Made by a program: the position numbers and the translations under genes | The notes under the pieces: generated by a model | Told to the model about the DNA's origin: nothing | The model's database searches: none | What the model saw: only the letters and a program-made list of their open reading frames with translations | NCBI GenBank assembly: GCA_050998805.1 | Contig: JBPCPV010000025.1 | Span: 1-64,000, forward strand | From: JAICKM01 sp050998805 | GTDB lineage: Bacteria; Chloroflexota; Chloroflexia; QHBQ01; JAICKM01 | Direction of reading: 5' to 3' | DNA length: 64,000 nt | Shown: piece after piece, positions 42,820 to 50,379 of the stretch | How the letters are laid out: the number at the start of each line of letters is the position of its first letter | Numbering within the stretch: position 1 is the stretch's first letter

Positions 42820-43370
42820 AGGAGCTTGTATAGGAGCTGCGTGACGGCTGCGACGACGATGCCGTAGACCCAGTGCGCGCCGAGCGCGTAGGCGTGGCTG
42901 GGAGCGGGCTGTGTGGTTGGGCCGGGGGCGAGGCCGAGCATCGGCACACCCATCTCGCTGCCGAAGAGCCACACGCCGGTGCCGTAGGCCGCTCCACCCG
43001 CAGGGTCCACCAACCCAGCCTCGCCTCCACGGGCAGCCCCGTAGATGCCGCCGATCAGGCTGCCGTAGCCCCAGTGAACCAGGGTGCTGAGGGTCGCCTT
43101 AGTCTCCTTCTTTGGCTCCTTGCCGCTCGCGGTCTGGTATAGGATGCGGCCTATCGCGGCAGTCGAGCCTTCGCCCGGCTCGTAGTGCTTGCCGATCAGC
43201 GAAATGTCGTCGAGGGTCTGCGGGCCGGCGGTGCTCTTGGCCTTGCGTGGATCGCTGCCCATCATCGCAACAAGGGCCTGCCAGTAGTAGCCCATGGCGA
43301 AGGTTCCGGCGGCGCCTCCGGCCAATCCCAATATAAAGCCCTTCCAGCGGTTCGGCTCCTGATTACTCAT
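42816..43370 (-). CDS. DUF1440/YagU-like inner membrane protein
   Basis: 184 residues from ATG 43370 (GGAGCC upstream). Four hydrophobic stretches, beginning GFILGLAGGAAGTFAMGYYW and ending VVAAVTQLLYKLL. The gly-rich first helix and LVHWGYGSLIGGIYG resemble YagU/DUF1440 proteins, whose role is unclear (acid resistance in E. coli). Convergent with the amidohydrolase. Confidence 0.6.
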   Translation of the reverse strand: MSNQEPNRWKGFILGLAGGAAGTFAMGYYWQALVAMMGSDPRKAKSTAGPQTLDDISLIGKHYEPGEGSTAAIGRILYQTASGKEPKKETKATLSTLVHWGYGSLIGGIYGAARGGEAGLVDPAGGAAYGTGVWLFGSEMGVPMLGLAPGPTTQPAPSHAYALGAHWVYGIVVAAVTQLLYKLL

Positions 43371-43480
43371 GTTGGCTCCTTTCTCGGTAGTGGAAGCAGA
43401 GCCGCCCCGAATCGGGCGGCCCGTAAATCTTTTCGGGTATGAAGCCATGAAGCAAGGAGGGTGCCACGGCGCGGGGCCTG

Positions 43481-45544
43481 CTAAGGATGCGCGGGCCGGC
43501 GCAGATGTTCGATGGCCTTGAGGATCTGCGGGTCGTCGCGCTCGGGGTAGTTGATCCAATCAACGTTGACCTGGGCATTCAGCGGGACGCCATGCCCCTC
43601 CAGCTTCTCGCCGTTGGGCAACTCGAATGCTGCTTCAGCTAGCCATAGGCGCGACCCGTCGGCGAAGTCGAAGGGGAAAAGCTCTTCAGTGGTGCCTGCC
43701 GTCGGCTCGCCGACAACTCGCGCCCTTCCGGCCGCCTGTAGGGCACCCGTGAGCATTTCGGCGGCGCTTTTTGTCTGGTGGTCCACAAGCACAACGAGAG
43801 GCACGGTCTTTAACTGGTCGTAGAGCGCGCCCTTTGTCACCAAGAGCGGCGTGTTGCCGGTGCGCCTGGCGAAGCTGCCCACCTGGCCGGTCACGAACTG
43901 GCTCAATACGCCCTGCGCCACCGAAATCAATCCGCCCTGGTTGCTCCGCAGGTCGAGCACGATTCCGTGCAAGGGGCCGCCTGCAAGCATTGCACGTAGT
44001 TGAGCCTCGAACTCGGCCGGAACACCCTTTGCCTCCAAGTCCGGCAACACCATGTATCCAATCGTCGGATCGGCGGTCAGGCGGGAGCCGGTTGGGGCTA
44101 TATTGCCGGTGATGTGGCGTCGCGTCACCACAACATCTCGTGGGGCTTGGCCGGGAGAGCGCACACTGAGGAGCACAGTGGTATCCACCGGCCCACGGAT
44201 CTTGCTGCTCCAGCCGGCGTTGTCGGTAAACTTCTGCCCGTTCAAGCCCACCATCACATCGCGGCGGCGTAGCCCGGCTGCGGCGGCTCCGCCGCCGGGG
44301 AAAACATACATTATGCGCTGGCCGTTGGCAGAGTCGTCGGCGACCGCCACTCCGATACCGGCGTAGCTGGTGTTTCCCTGTATGTCGGCAGCCTCGTCGC
44401 GTGCGTCCCAGGGCGCGAGGTAATGCGAGTGATTATCCTTGAGCTGCTTGATCATGTCATTGAGCACTGCATAGTACGCGGGGGCGTTGGTTGCGGCCTC
44501 TGCCCGCGTCTCGTATGTTTGGCGGATGGAATCCCAATCGGCACCGTGGAAATCGGGGTAAAGATAGTGGTCCTTGACGGTCTGCCAGACAGTTGTAAAG
44601 AGACGGGCGCGTGACTCCCCCGATAGCTCGGTGGGGGTGGAAGCTGAGACGCCAAAGACAGTGGCCGTGGGCACCGGCACTCCTGGGATGGCGGTTGCCG
44701 TCGGGTTGAGCGTCGGACCGCCGGTTCCGCAATCTACAAGTTCAACTTGGAAGTCAGTAAAGGTGACCCTGCGGCTCTCCTGAACATCCGCGCCGTCGAA
44801 GTCAGTACTGAGCGTGATGTCTCCGGCTTCTTGGTGCTCGCTAAGATCGAGCGTTGCAACATAACTTCCGTTGACAAAGAAGTAACCGTCGCTCCCGCAG
44901 ACGACCAACTGTAGCCGGTTGGATTCTCCGGCTGCGCGGTTCATGTCGGGGATGGTGCCGGAGGCGAGCCGACGGAGGGTGCCTGGAGGCATCGGTGCTA
45001 CGGTCGGCGTGTCGGGCGGCACTGAAGGGGTAGCTACTGGAGTCGGTGGGAGAGGAGCCTGAGCCAACTGGAGAGTCCACTCACCCAGAGAGTTTACGTA
45101 AAGGCGATAGTCCAGACCCACGCGGACACGGCGGAACAAGAAGCCGTAGTCCCATTGTTGATCGTCTGAGCCGGAGGGATTCACAAACGCGACGTCGGCG
45201 AGGAAGCTGCTGAGGTGCTGGCCCGAGCGCTACACCGAGAGCAAGGTGGTTGTCTGAGTTAACGTGCCGGACTTGGGGCCGTAGAGACGAAGCGCGCTGT
45301 CCATCAGCCCCGCGGCGGTCGCTTGTGGAGGGGGAGTAAGCGAGGCGGCGGCTGTAGACGCCGGGCCGGTAGGCGTAGGACGGGCAGTGGGCGTGGCGTG
45401 TGCAGCCTGCAACGCGGGGCGGATGACCGCGTTCATTAGGATCACTAGTGCCACAACGAACACCGCGAGGCCCACAAAGAACTGCTTGAAGCCTATTTTG
45501 CTGCGTGGCGACCCTGCCTTGTCGAAAGGCGATTGCTCGTACAT
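43481..45544 (-). pseudogene. S41-family C-terminal processing protease with an in-frame TAG at codon 105
   Basis: A 687-codon frame from ATG 45544 (AGGAG upstream), interrupted only by TAG at 45230-45232. It opens with a membrane anchor (FFVGLAVFVVALVILMNAVI), a Thr/Pro linker, then a sensor-like beta domain that the stop splits: LRLYGPKSGTL before it and LADVAFVNPSGSDDQQWDY after it. The PDZ and protease domains follow; the catalytic Ser is in DHQTKSAAEML (about residue 591) with VLDLRSNQGG upstream. Truncated products would lack either anchor or protease. A GTG at 45184 could in theory start a soluble protease. An IS605-type element lies 40 bp upstream. Confidence 0.8.
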
Positions 45545-45584
45545 TCTCGGCTCCTGTGCAATGAAGAAGCGGGCGGTCATGATA

Positions 45585-45740
45585 CTACAGGGCCTAAAGG
45601 CCCGTAGCTTGTCCCTAACTTCCGCCATTGCTGGTAGAAGTCGAGACCATCGGTTGCATGACGGCAACCCTAGCAGCCAACGCCCGTTGCCGGATATTGA
45701 CTGCTGCGTTGTGGTCAGCGTTGGCAGCGAAACCGCACTG
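45585..45740 (-). ncRNA. Possible omega RNA at the tnpB 3' end
   Basis: In IS605-type elements the 3' end of tnpB and the right end form a guide RNA. Here the coding end, the short tail and the hairpin 45585-45607 would form the scaffold. The guide would be the flanking sequence below 45585. The extent is an estimate from family knowledge, not a visible boundary. Confidence 0.35.
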
Positions 45741-46724
45741 AACACAATGGAACTCAGATTGAGATTTACGGTTTTCTTTAGCGATATGGCCGCACATCTG
45801 GCAGAGCCGGGACGTGTTGCGCGGGTCTACCTGCGCAAGTGGTACTCCTGCCAGAGCCGCTTTGTAGATCAGAAAGCTCTTCAGTTGGTAGAAGCCCCAA
45901 TTGCTGTGCCGTGCGCGCTGCGGCTTGCGAACCGTTGTCCGGCTGCGGATACCCGTCAGCTTCTCGACGGCCAGTCCGCGTCCGGTGTCTTTCGCCTTTC
46001 GCACGAGAGCTTTGCTAATCACGTGGTTTGTGTTGCGCTGAAAGCCGGCCTGCTTACCCGACAACTTGCGGAGTTTACGTTTAGCCGACTTCGTGCCCTT
46101 GCGCTGCAGATTGGCTCGGCGGTGCGCCATGATGCGGCGGTTGCGCTCTACTTCCGCGCCAGAGTAGTCTTGTCCATCGCTGTCCGATGCAAGACTAACT
46201 ACGCCCAAATCTACTCCGAGAAAATCGTCGCCCTCTACGCTCGGGGCGGGCACTTCTACCACGACGGCCAAATAGAACGTGCCGGCTCTGTAGAGCAGGT
46301 CAGCCTGCCCCCGGATACCATAGGCGGCGATGCGCTCGCGTTGGTATCCCCCCATGACAAACTTAACACTTTGCCGACCCTGCAAAGTCAAGATGGAGGC
46401 TGTATCCAGACCCTTAAAGCTCAGGATGCGTTCGTCATAGATCATCGCGCCGTGGGGCCGAAACGTGGGCTGGGAGGTCTTGTCGCGCTTATAGCTATCT
46501 CCGACTTTGCCGACCGCGCGCACCGCCATCTGAGCCGACAAGCTGTATCTCTCTCGCACGTCGCGGTAGACCAGGGTTTGCAGCTTCACCTTGTTAAAGG
46601 TTTGACTATCCCAAGCACGCGCAGCGATATAGTCGCAGGCGGCGTTAAAGCGTTCTATCGTCACCAGCAGAGCGGCATCCTGTTGGGGCGTAGGCAGCAG
46701 TTTGAGAAGCATGGTCAGTTTCAT
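45615..46724 (-). CDS. tnpB: TnpB RNA-guided nuclease of IS605 family
   Basis: 369 residues. The RuvC-like residues are Asp172 (GVDLGVVSLAS), Glu254 (LAVEKLTGIR) and Asp337 (ADHNAAVN). The zinc finger has Cys308, Cys311, Cys327 and Cys330. All key residues are present, so the nuclease may be active. TnpB helps retain its transposon by cutting the empty donor site with an RNA guide. The promoter TTGACA-17-TATACT ends six bases before the ATG, so the mRNA would be leaderless. Confidence 0.9.
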   Translation of the reverse strand: MKLTMLLKLLPTPQQDAALLVTIERFNAACDYIAARAWDSQTFNKVKLQTLVYRDVRERYSLSAQMAVRAVGKVGDSYKRDKTSQPTFRPHGAMIYDERILSFKGLDTASILTLQGRQSVKFVMGGYQRERIAAYGIRGQADLLYRAGTFYLAVVVEVPAPSVEGDDFLGVDLGVVSLASDSDGQDYSGAEVERNRRIMAHRRANLQRKGTKSAKRKLRKLSGKQAGFQRNTNHVISKALVRKAKDTGRGLAVEKLTGIRSRTTVRKPQRARHSNWGFYQLKSFLIYKAALAGVPLAQVDPRNTSRLCQMCGHIAKENRKSQSEFHCVQCGFAANADHNAAVNIRQRALAARVAVMQPMVSTSTSNGGS

Positions 46725-46730
46725 ACAACC

Positions 46731-46759
46731 AGTATACCACAGTTGAGTAGACTTGTCAA
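46731..46759 (-). promoter_or_regulatory. tnpB promoter (leaderless)
   Basis: TTGACA (46759-46754), 17 bp, TATACT (46736-46731), then GGTTGT and the ATG at 46724. Confidence 0.8.
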
Positions 46760-46887
46760 CCTAAACCTTGCCGGGGCTTGGCCGGGGCTAGAAAGGACTG
46801 GAGACAATTCCTCCACTGGGGCTAAAGCCCCGTGGCTTCCTTGCTCGCCAGATTTGTGATGCTGGGCGTGAGCGCCCCGCGTTAATC

Positions 46888-46929
46888 ATACCACCACCGT
46901 GCGTAGAACGCAAACGAATGTGGTATAAT
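46888..46929 (+). promoter_or_regulatory. Thiolase operon promoter with an inverted repeat
   Basis: Extended -10 TGGTATAAT (hexamer 46924-46929). ATACCAC at 46888-46894 and its inverse GTGGTAT at 46920-46926 flank the promoter, the latter overlapping the -10: a plausible repressor-binding arrangement. Confidence 0.45.
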
Positions 46930-46994
46930 AGAACGCGGTCAGCAATTAGCGCTCAGCTAGGAAACACTGACCATGATGGGAGCAGGCAACGAAG

Positions 46995-48233
46995 ATGCAT
47001 CACCCGCACAATCCTGAACTCGACGGAAACCTCGACCACGAAGCGTTTATCGTGGACGCGGTTCGCACCCCGATTGGCAGCTACAACGGCTCGCTCAAAG
47101 AGATAAGGCCCGACGATCTGGCCGCCCACGCGATCAACGCGCTCATGACACGCACCGGCATGAACCCAGCCATGATCTGCGACGTGGCGTTCGGCTGCGC
47201 GAACCAGGCGGGGGAGGACAACCGCAACGTTGCCCGCATGGCCGCGCTGCTCGCGGGTCTGCCCGTCACCGTCGCGGCCACCACTATCAACCGGCTCTGC
47301 GGCTCGGGTCTGGACGCGGTCAACTATGCAGCCGCGAACATCCGGGCGGGGTCAGGCACCTGCTACATCGCGGGAGGTGTCGAGAGCATGACGCGCGCGC
47401 CCTACGTCATGGCGAAGCCCGGCGACGGGTTCGAGCGCGGCAACCGCGAGATGTACGACACGACTCTCGGCTGGCGGTTCACCAACCCCCGCCTCGCCGA
47501 GATGCATTACCCCTACAGCATGGGCCAAACCGCAGAGAATGTCGCCGAGAAGTGGCGTGTGAGCAGGCAGGATCAGGACCAGTTCGCTTACGAGAGCCAG
47601 ATGAAGGCGAAGGCGGCAATCGAGGACCAACGCTTCCATTGCGAGATCGCCCCCGTGCCTATCCCCCAGAAGAAGGGTGAACCCGTGATATTCGACACGG
47701 ACGAGTTCCCCCGCTTTGACACCACGCTCGAAAAGCTGGCGAAGCTGCGCCCGGCGTTCCGGGAGGGCGGCACCGTGACCGCCGGCAACGCGAGCGGAAT
47801 AAATGACGGCGCGGCAGCCCTGCTCGTCATGGCAGGCTCCGAGATCCGCGAGCTGGAGTACCGACCCCTGGCGCGCGTCCTCTCCTGGGCCTGCTGCGGC
47901 GTGGACCCCGCCTATATGGGCATCGGCCCTGTTCCCGCGACGCGCAAGGCCCTCAAACTCGCGGGGATCGCTATCGAAGACATCGACCTGATCGAGCTGA
48001 ACGAAGCCTTCGCCTCGCAGTCCCTGGTCTGCATACGCGAACTCGGTCTCGACCCCGCTAAGGTCAACGTCAACGGCGGGGCCATCGCCCTCGGCCACCC
48101 GCTCGGCTGCTCCGGCGCGCGCCTGATGACGACCCTCGTCCACGAGATGGTGCGACGCCATGCCCGCTACGGCCTGGCGACGATGTGCATCGGCGTCGGC
48201 CAGGGGATCGCGACTGTCATCGAGAGAGTGTAG
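46995..48233 (+). CDS. Thiolase (acetyl-CoA C-acyltransferase type)
   Basis: 412 residues. The nucleophile is Cys102 (NRLCGSGLDAV). The C-terminal pair is in GGAIALGHPLGCSGAR (His) and TMCIGVGQG (Cys). The lid and NEAF loop (IELNEAFASQ) are typical. The fold matches the PcaF/FadA group that cleaves or forms 3-ketoacyl-CoA. With the aldehyde dehydrogenase that follows it may serve degradation of an aromatic or fatty compound, but the substrate is not known. The chosen ATG has only a weak ribosome site (GAAG). Confidence 0.92.
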   Translation: MHHPHNPELDGNLDHEAFIVDAVRTPIGSYNGSLKEIRPDDLAAHAINALMTRTGMNPAMICDVAFGCANQAGEDNRNVARMAALLAGLPVTVAATTINRLCGSGLDAVNYAAANIRAGSGTCYIAGGVESMTRAPYVMAKPGDGFERGNREMYDTTLGWRFTNPRLAEMHYPYSMGQTAENVAEKWRVSRQDQDQFAYESQMKAKAAIEDQRFHCEIAPVPIPQKKGEPVIFDTDEFPRFDTTLEKLAKLRPAFREGGTVTAGNASGINDGAAALLVMAGSEIRELEYRPLARVLSWACCGVDPAYMGIGPVPATRKALKLAGIAIEDIDLIELNEAFASQSLVCIRELGLDPAKVNVNGGAIALGHPLGCSGARLMTTLVHEMVRRHARYGLATMCIGVGQGIATVIERV

Positions 48234-48242
48234 CAGTCCGCC

Positions 48243-48269
48243 TGTCATTCTGAGCGCAGCGAAGAATCT
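48243..48269. repeat. Dispersed small repeat (copy B)
   Basis: TGTCATTCTGAGCGCAGCGA then AGAATCT, the inverted counterpart of 5201-5227, in the gap between the thiolase and dehydrogenase genes. Confidence 0.75.
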
Positions 48270-48292
48270 CCGCTGACAAAAAGGAGCATTTA

Positions 48293-49816
48293 ATGACCCA
48301 AACCGAAACCGCGCCCCAGGCCGTCGGCTCTGAGCGCAAGAACTGGAAGCTGCTGATCAACGGTGAGCAGGTAGATGCCGCCTCCGGCGAGACTTTCGAG
48401 ACGTACAGCCCCGCGACCGATTCGGTGCTGGCGAACGTCGCGCAGGCCGGCAAAGCCGATGCCGACAAGGCAGTGGCCGCCGCGCGGGCCGCGTTCGACG
48501 GCGGCAAGTGGCCCCGCACCTCGGCGGCGCGCCGGGGTAGCATCATGATCAAGATCGCCGAGATCATGCGGAAGCGGAGCGACGAGATCGCACACCTCGA
48601 AGTGATGAACAATGGCAAGGCGATCAGCCAGGCGAGGGCCGAACTCAGCCAGGCGATAGAGGACTTCGAGTTCTATGCGGGTGCCGCGACGAAGGTCATG
48701 GGCCAGACGATCCCGGTGCCGGGCACTTTCTTCAACTACACGGTGCGCGAGCCTATAGGCGTCTGCGCGCAGATCATCCCCTGGAACTACCCGATCATGA
48801 TGGCCGCCTGGAAGCTCGCCCCCGCGCTGGCTGCGGGCAACACACTGATCCTCAAGCCGGCGAGCGCCACCCCCCTCACCGCGCTCCTCCTCGGCGAGAT
48901 CTGCCTGGAGGCGGGACTTCCGCCGGGCGTGGTCAACGTGCTGCCCGGCCCCGGCGCTGAGATCGGCGCGTATCTGGCCGAGCACTCCGGCGTGGACAAG
49001 ATCGCCTTCACGGGCGAGACCGGCACCGGGCGCGACATCATGCGCCGCGCGGCAGGCACCCTCAAACGGGTCACGCTCGAACTCGGCGGCAAGTCGCCGA
49101 ATGTCGTCTTCGAGGACGCCGACCTCGAGAGCGCGATCAACGGCTCGCTATTCGCGATCTACTACAGCTCCGGCCAGTCGTGCGAGGCCCGCTCCCGTCT
49201 CTTCGTCCACGAGAGCCTCTACGACCGCTTCGTTGAGGGCTTCACAGGGAAGGCTGCGAAGCTCAAGGTCGGCAACCCGCTCGACGAGGCCACGCACGTC
49301 GGCTCGCTGATCTCGCGCAAGCAGTGGGAGACGGTGAATAGCTATGTCGAGCTGGGCAAGCAGGAAGGCGCGGAGCTGCTCTTCGGCGGCGGCCGCCCTG
49401 AAGCGAACGGCGACGAGGCTCTGAGCACCGGCCACTACTACCTGCCCACGGCGCTCGCCATCGCAGACAACAAGATGCGGGTTGCCCAGGAGGAGATCTT
49501 CGGCCCCGTGGTCACGATCTCGCGCTTCAGCAATGAGGCCGAAGTTATCCAGATGGCTAACGACGTGATCTACGGCCTCGCCGCGACGATCTGGACAAAG
49601 GACGTGGGCCGCGCGATCAGGGTCGCGGGCGCGATCAAGTCGGGCGTCGTCACGATCAACACGCCCTACACCGCCTTCCCCGGCCTGCCGTTCGGCGGCT
49701 ACAAGCAGTCAGGCTTTGGCCGCGAACTCAGCATGGATACGCTCAACCTCTACACCGAGCTAAAGAGCGTGCTGATCTATACCGGGGAGAAGCTGGTCAA
49801 CCCGTTCGGCGTCTGA
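48293..49816 (+). CDS. Aldehyde dehydrogenase (NAD-dependent, ALDH superfamily)
   Basis: 507 residues. The nucleophile is Cys297 in SSGQSCEARSR; the general-base Glu is in LELGGKSP. Cofactor-binding motifs IIPWNYPIMM and FTGETGTGRDI are present, and PFGGYKQSGFGRE near the end fits the betaine-aldehyde/phenylacetaldehyde group. It would oxidise an aldehyde to an acid. The position after a thiolase suggests a shared catabolic route. A good AAAAAGGAG site precedes the ATG. Confidence 0.93.
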   Translation: MTQTETAPQAVGSERKNWKLLINGEQVDAASGETFETYSPATDSVLANVAQAGKADADKAVAAARAAFDGGKWPRTSAARRGSIMIKIAEIMRKRSDEIAHLEVMNNGKAISQARAELSQAIEDFEFYAGAATKVMGQTIPVPGTFFNYTVREPIGVCAQIIPWNYPIMMAAWKLAPALAAGNTLILKPASATPLTALLLGEICLEAGLPPGVVNVLPGPGAEIGAYLAEHSGVDKIAFTGETGTGRDIMRRAAGTLKRVTLELGGKSPNVVFEDADLESAINGSLFAIYYSSGQSCEARSRLFVHESLYDRFVEGFTGKAAKLKVGNPLDEATHVGSLISRKQWETVNSYVELGKQEGAELLFGGGRPEANGDEALSTGHYYLPTALAIADNKMRVAQEEIFGPVVTISRFSNEAEVIQMANDVIYGLAATIWTKDVGRAIRVAGAIKSGVVTINTPYTAFPGLPFGGYKQSGFGRELSMDTLNLYTELKSVLIYTGEKLVNPFGV

Positions 49817-50127
49817 TGAACATACGCATCACCAAACTGTACCAAGATGCGCCGTTCTCCGCGCTCGAGGTCGCGTTTAACAGCGACCCGCGCGGGGTCG
49901 AGATGATGCACGAGATAGCCGAGGCCACGGGCTATGAGTTCGAGAGGCCGCCCGGCAACCGGTACGCGCTACGGGAACTGCACCTGGCGCGTGTCGGCGA
50001 CCGCGAGAAGCTGGAGCAGGCGTACATCCTGGCGGGCACGTTGGCCGAGAAGTACGGGCCGGTCCACGACAGCCAGAAAGACATGCACGGCCCCGACGAC
50101 CGCGCCGCCGACCGGGGAGGCGTCTGA
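49816..50127 (+). CDS. Small unknown protein coupled to the aldehyde dehydrogenase
   Basis: 103 residues. Its ATG shares a base with the dehydrogenase TGA (TGATG), so translation is coupled. Soluble and charged; I recognise no domain (starts MNIRITKLYQDAPFSALEVA). The operon ends with the terminator at 50135. Confidence 0.6.
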   Translation: MNIRITKLYQDAPFSALEVAFNSDPRGVEMMHEIAEATGYEFERPPGNRYALRELHLARVGDREKLEQAYILAGTLAEKYGPVHDSQKDMHGPDDRAADRGGV

Positions 50128-50134
50128 CCGGCAC

Positions 50135-50171
50135 AAAAAAGAGGCCCCACCTTGCGGCGGGGTCTCTTTTT
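50135..50171. terminator. Bidirectional terminator
   Basis: AAAAAAGAGGCCCC, loop ACCTTGCGGC, GGGGTCTCTTTTT. A strong stem with A- and T-runs on both sides. It ends the aldehyde dehydrogenase operon on the plus strand and the small transcript on the minus strand. Confidence 0.85.
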
Positions 50172-50317
50172 GCGTTTGCATCACCGGCGGGCCGGAGTTC
50201 GCTTTCGCGTGCCTCTAGCTTGCGTTGCCGGTGATGCCAGGGTTACTACTATCCATGGGCATCACCTCCTTGTTCCTTGACGGAGACCTCCACGACGGGA
50301 GGTGTGTTTCTACCACT
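50140..50317 (-). ncRNA. Small transcript with mutually exclusive helices and a 13-codon ORF
   Basis: Bounded by a consensus promoter (50352-50324) and the terminator at 50135-50171, about 180 nt. Helices on the minus strand: ACCTCC/GGAGGT within 50303-50286; GGTGATGCC (50266-50258, overlapping the Shine-Dalgarno) with GGCATCACC (50238-50230), leaving the start codon in the loop; or GCATCACCGGC (50237-50227) with GCCGGTGATGC (50188-50178), an 11-bp alternative. The second and third cannot form together. The structure suggests a switch controlling translation of the mini-ORF. The transcript leads no downstream gene. Confidence 0.55.
50215..50256 (-). CDS. 13-residue mini-ORF with a perfect Shine-Dalgarno
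   Basis: ATG 50256 to TAG 50215: MDSSNPGITGNAS. AAGGAGGTGAT (50271-50261) lies eight bases upstream and is a full complement of the usual 16S 3' end. The peptide has no recognised motif. It may be a leader peptide whose translation resolves the surrounding RNA structure rather than a functional product. Confidence 0.5.
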   Translation of the reverse strand: MDSSNPGITGNAS

Positions 50318-50323
50318 GCCCCC

Positions 50324-50352
50324 ATTATACCGGAACGGATCGGTTTTGTCAA
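50324..50352 (-). promoter_or_regulatory. Consensus promoter of the small transcript
   Basis: On the minus strand TTGACA (50352-50347), exactly 17 bp, TATAAT (50329-50324). It starts 28 bp past the stop of the DUF5666-like gene. Confidence 0.85.
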
Positions 50353-50379
50353 GGGCTTGCTCGCCGATTCGCTGACCGC

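Larger units (their letters stand above)
45585..46835 (-). mobile_element. IS200/IS605-type element carrying only tnpB (IS1341 group)
   Basis: Matching bulged hairpins mark both ends: CTACAGGGCCTAAAGG + CCCGTAG at 45585-45607 and CCACTGGGGCTAAAGCCC + CGTGG at 46813-46835. Between them is one tnpB gene; there is no tnpA, so it needs a transposase from elsewhere. Exact ends are uncertain by a few tens of bases, because IS605 elements have no terminal inverted repeats. Confidence 0.75.

Noticed and set aside
50261..50271. Fragment of a 16S rRNA 3' end (ATCACCTCCTT on the plus strand)
   Set aside because: No other rRNA sequence surrounds it; on the minus strand it is a perfect Shine-Dalgarno followed by an ATG.
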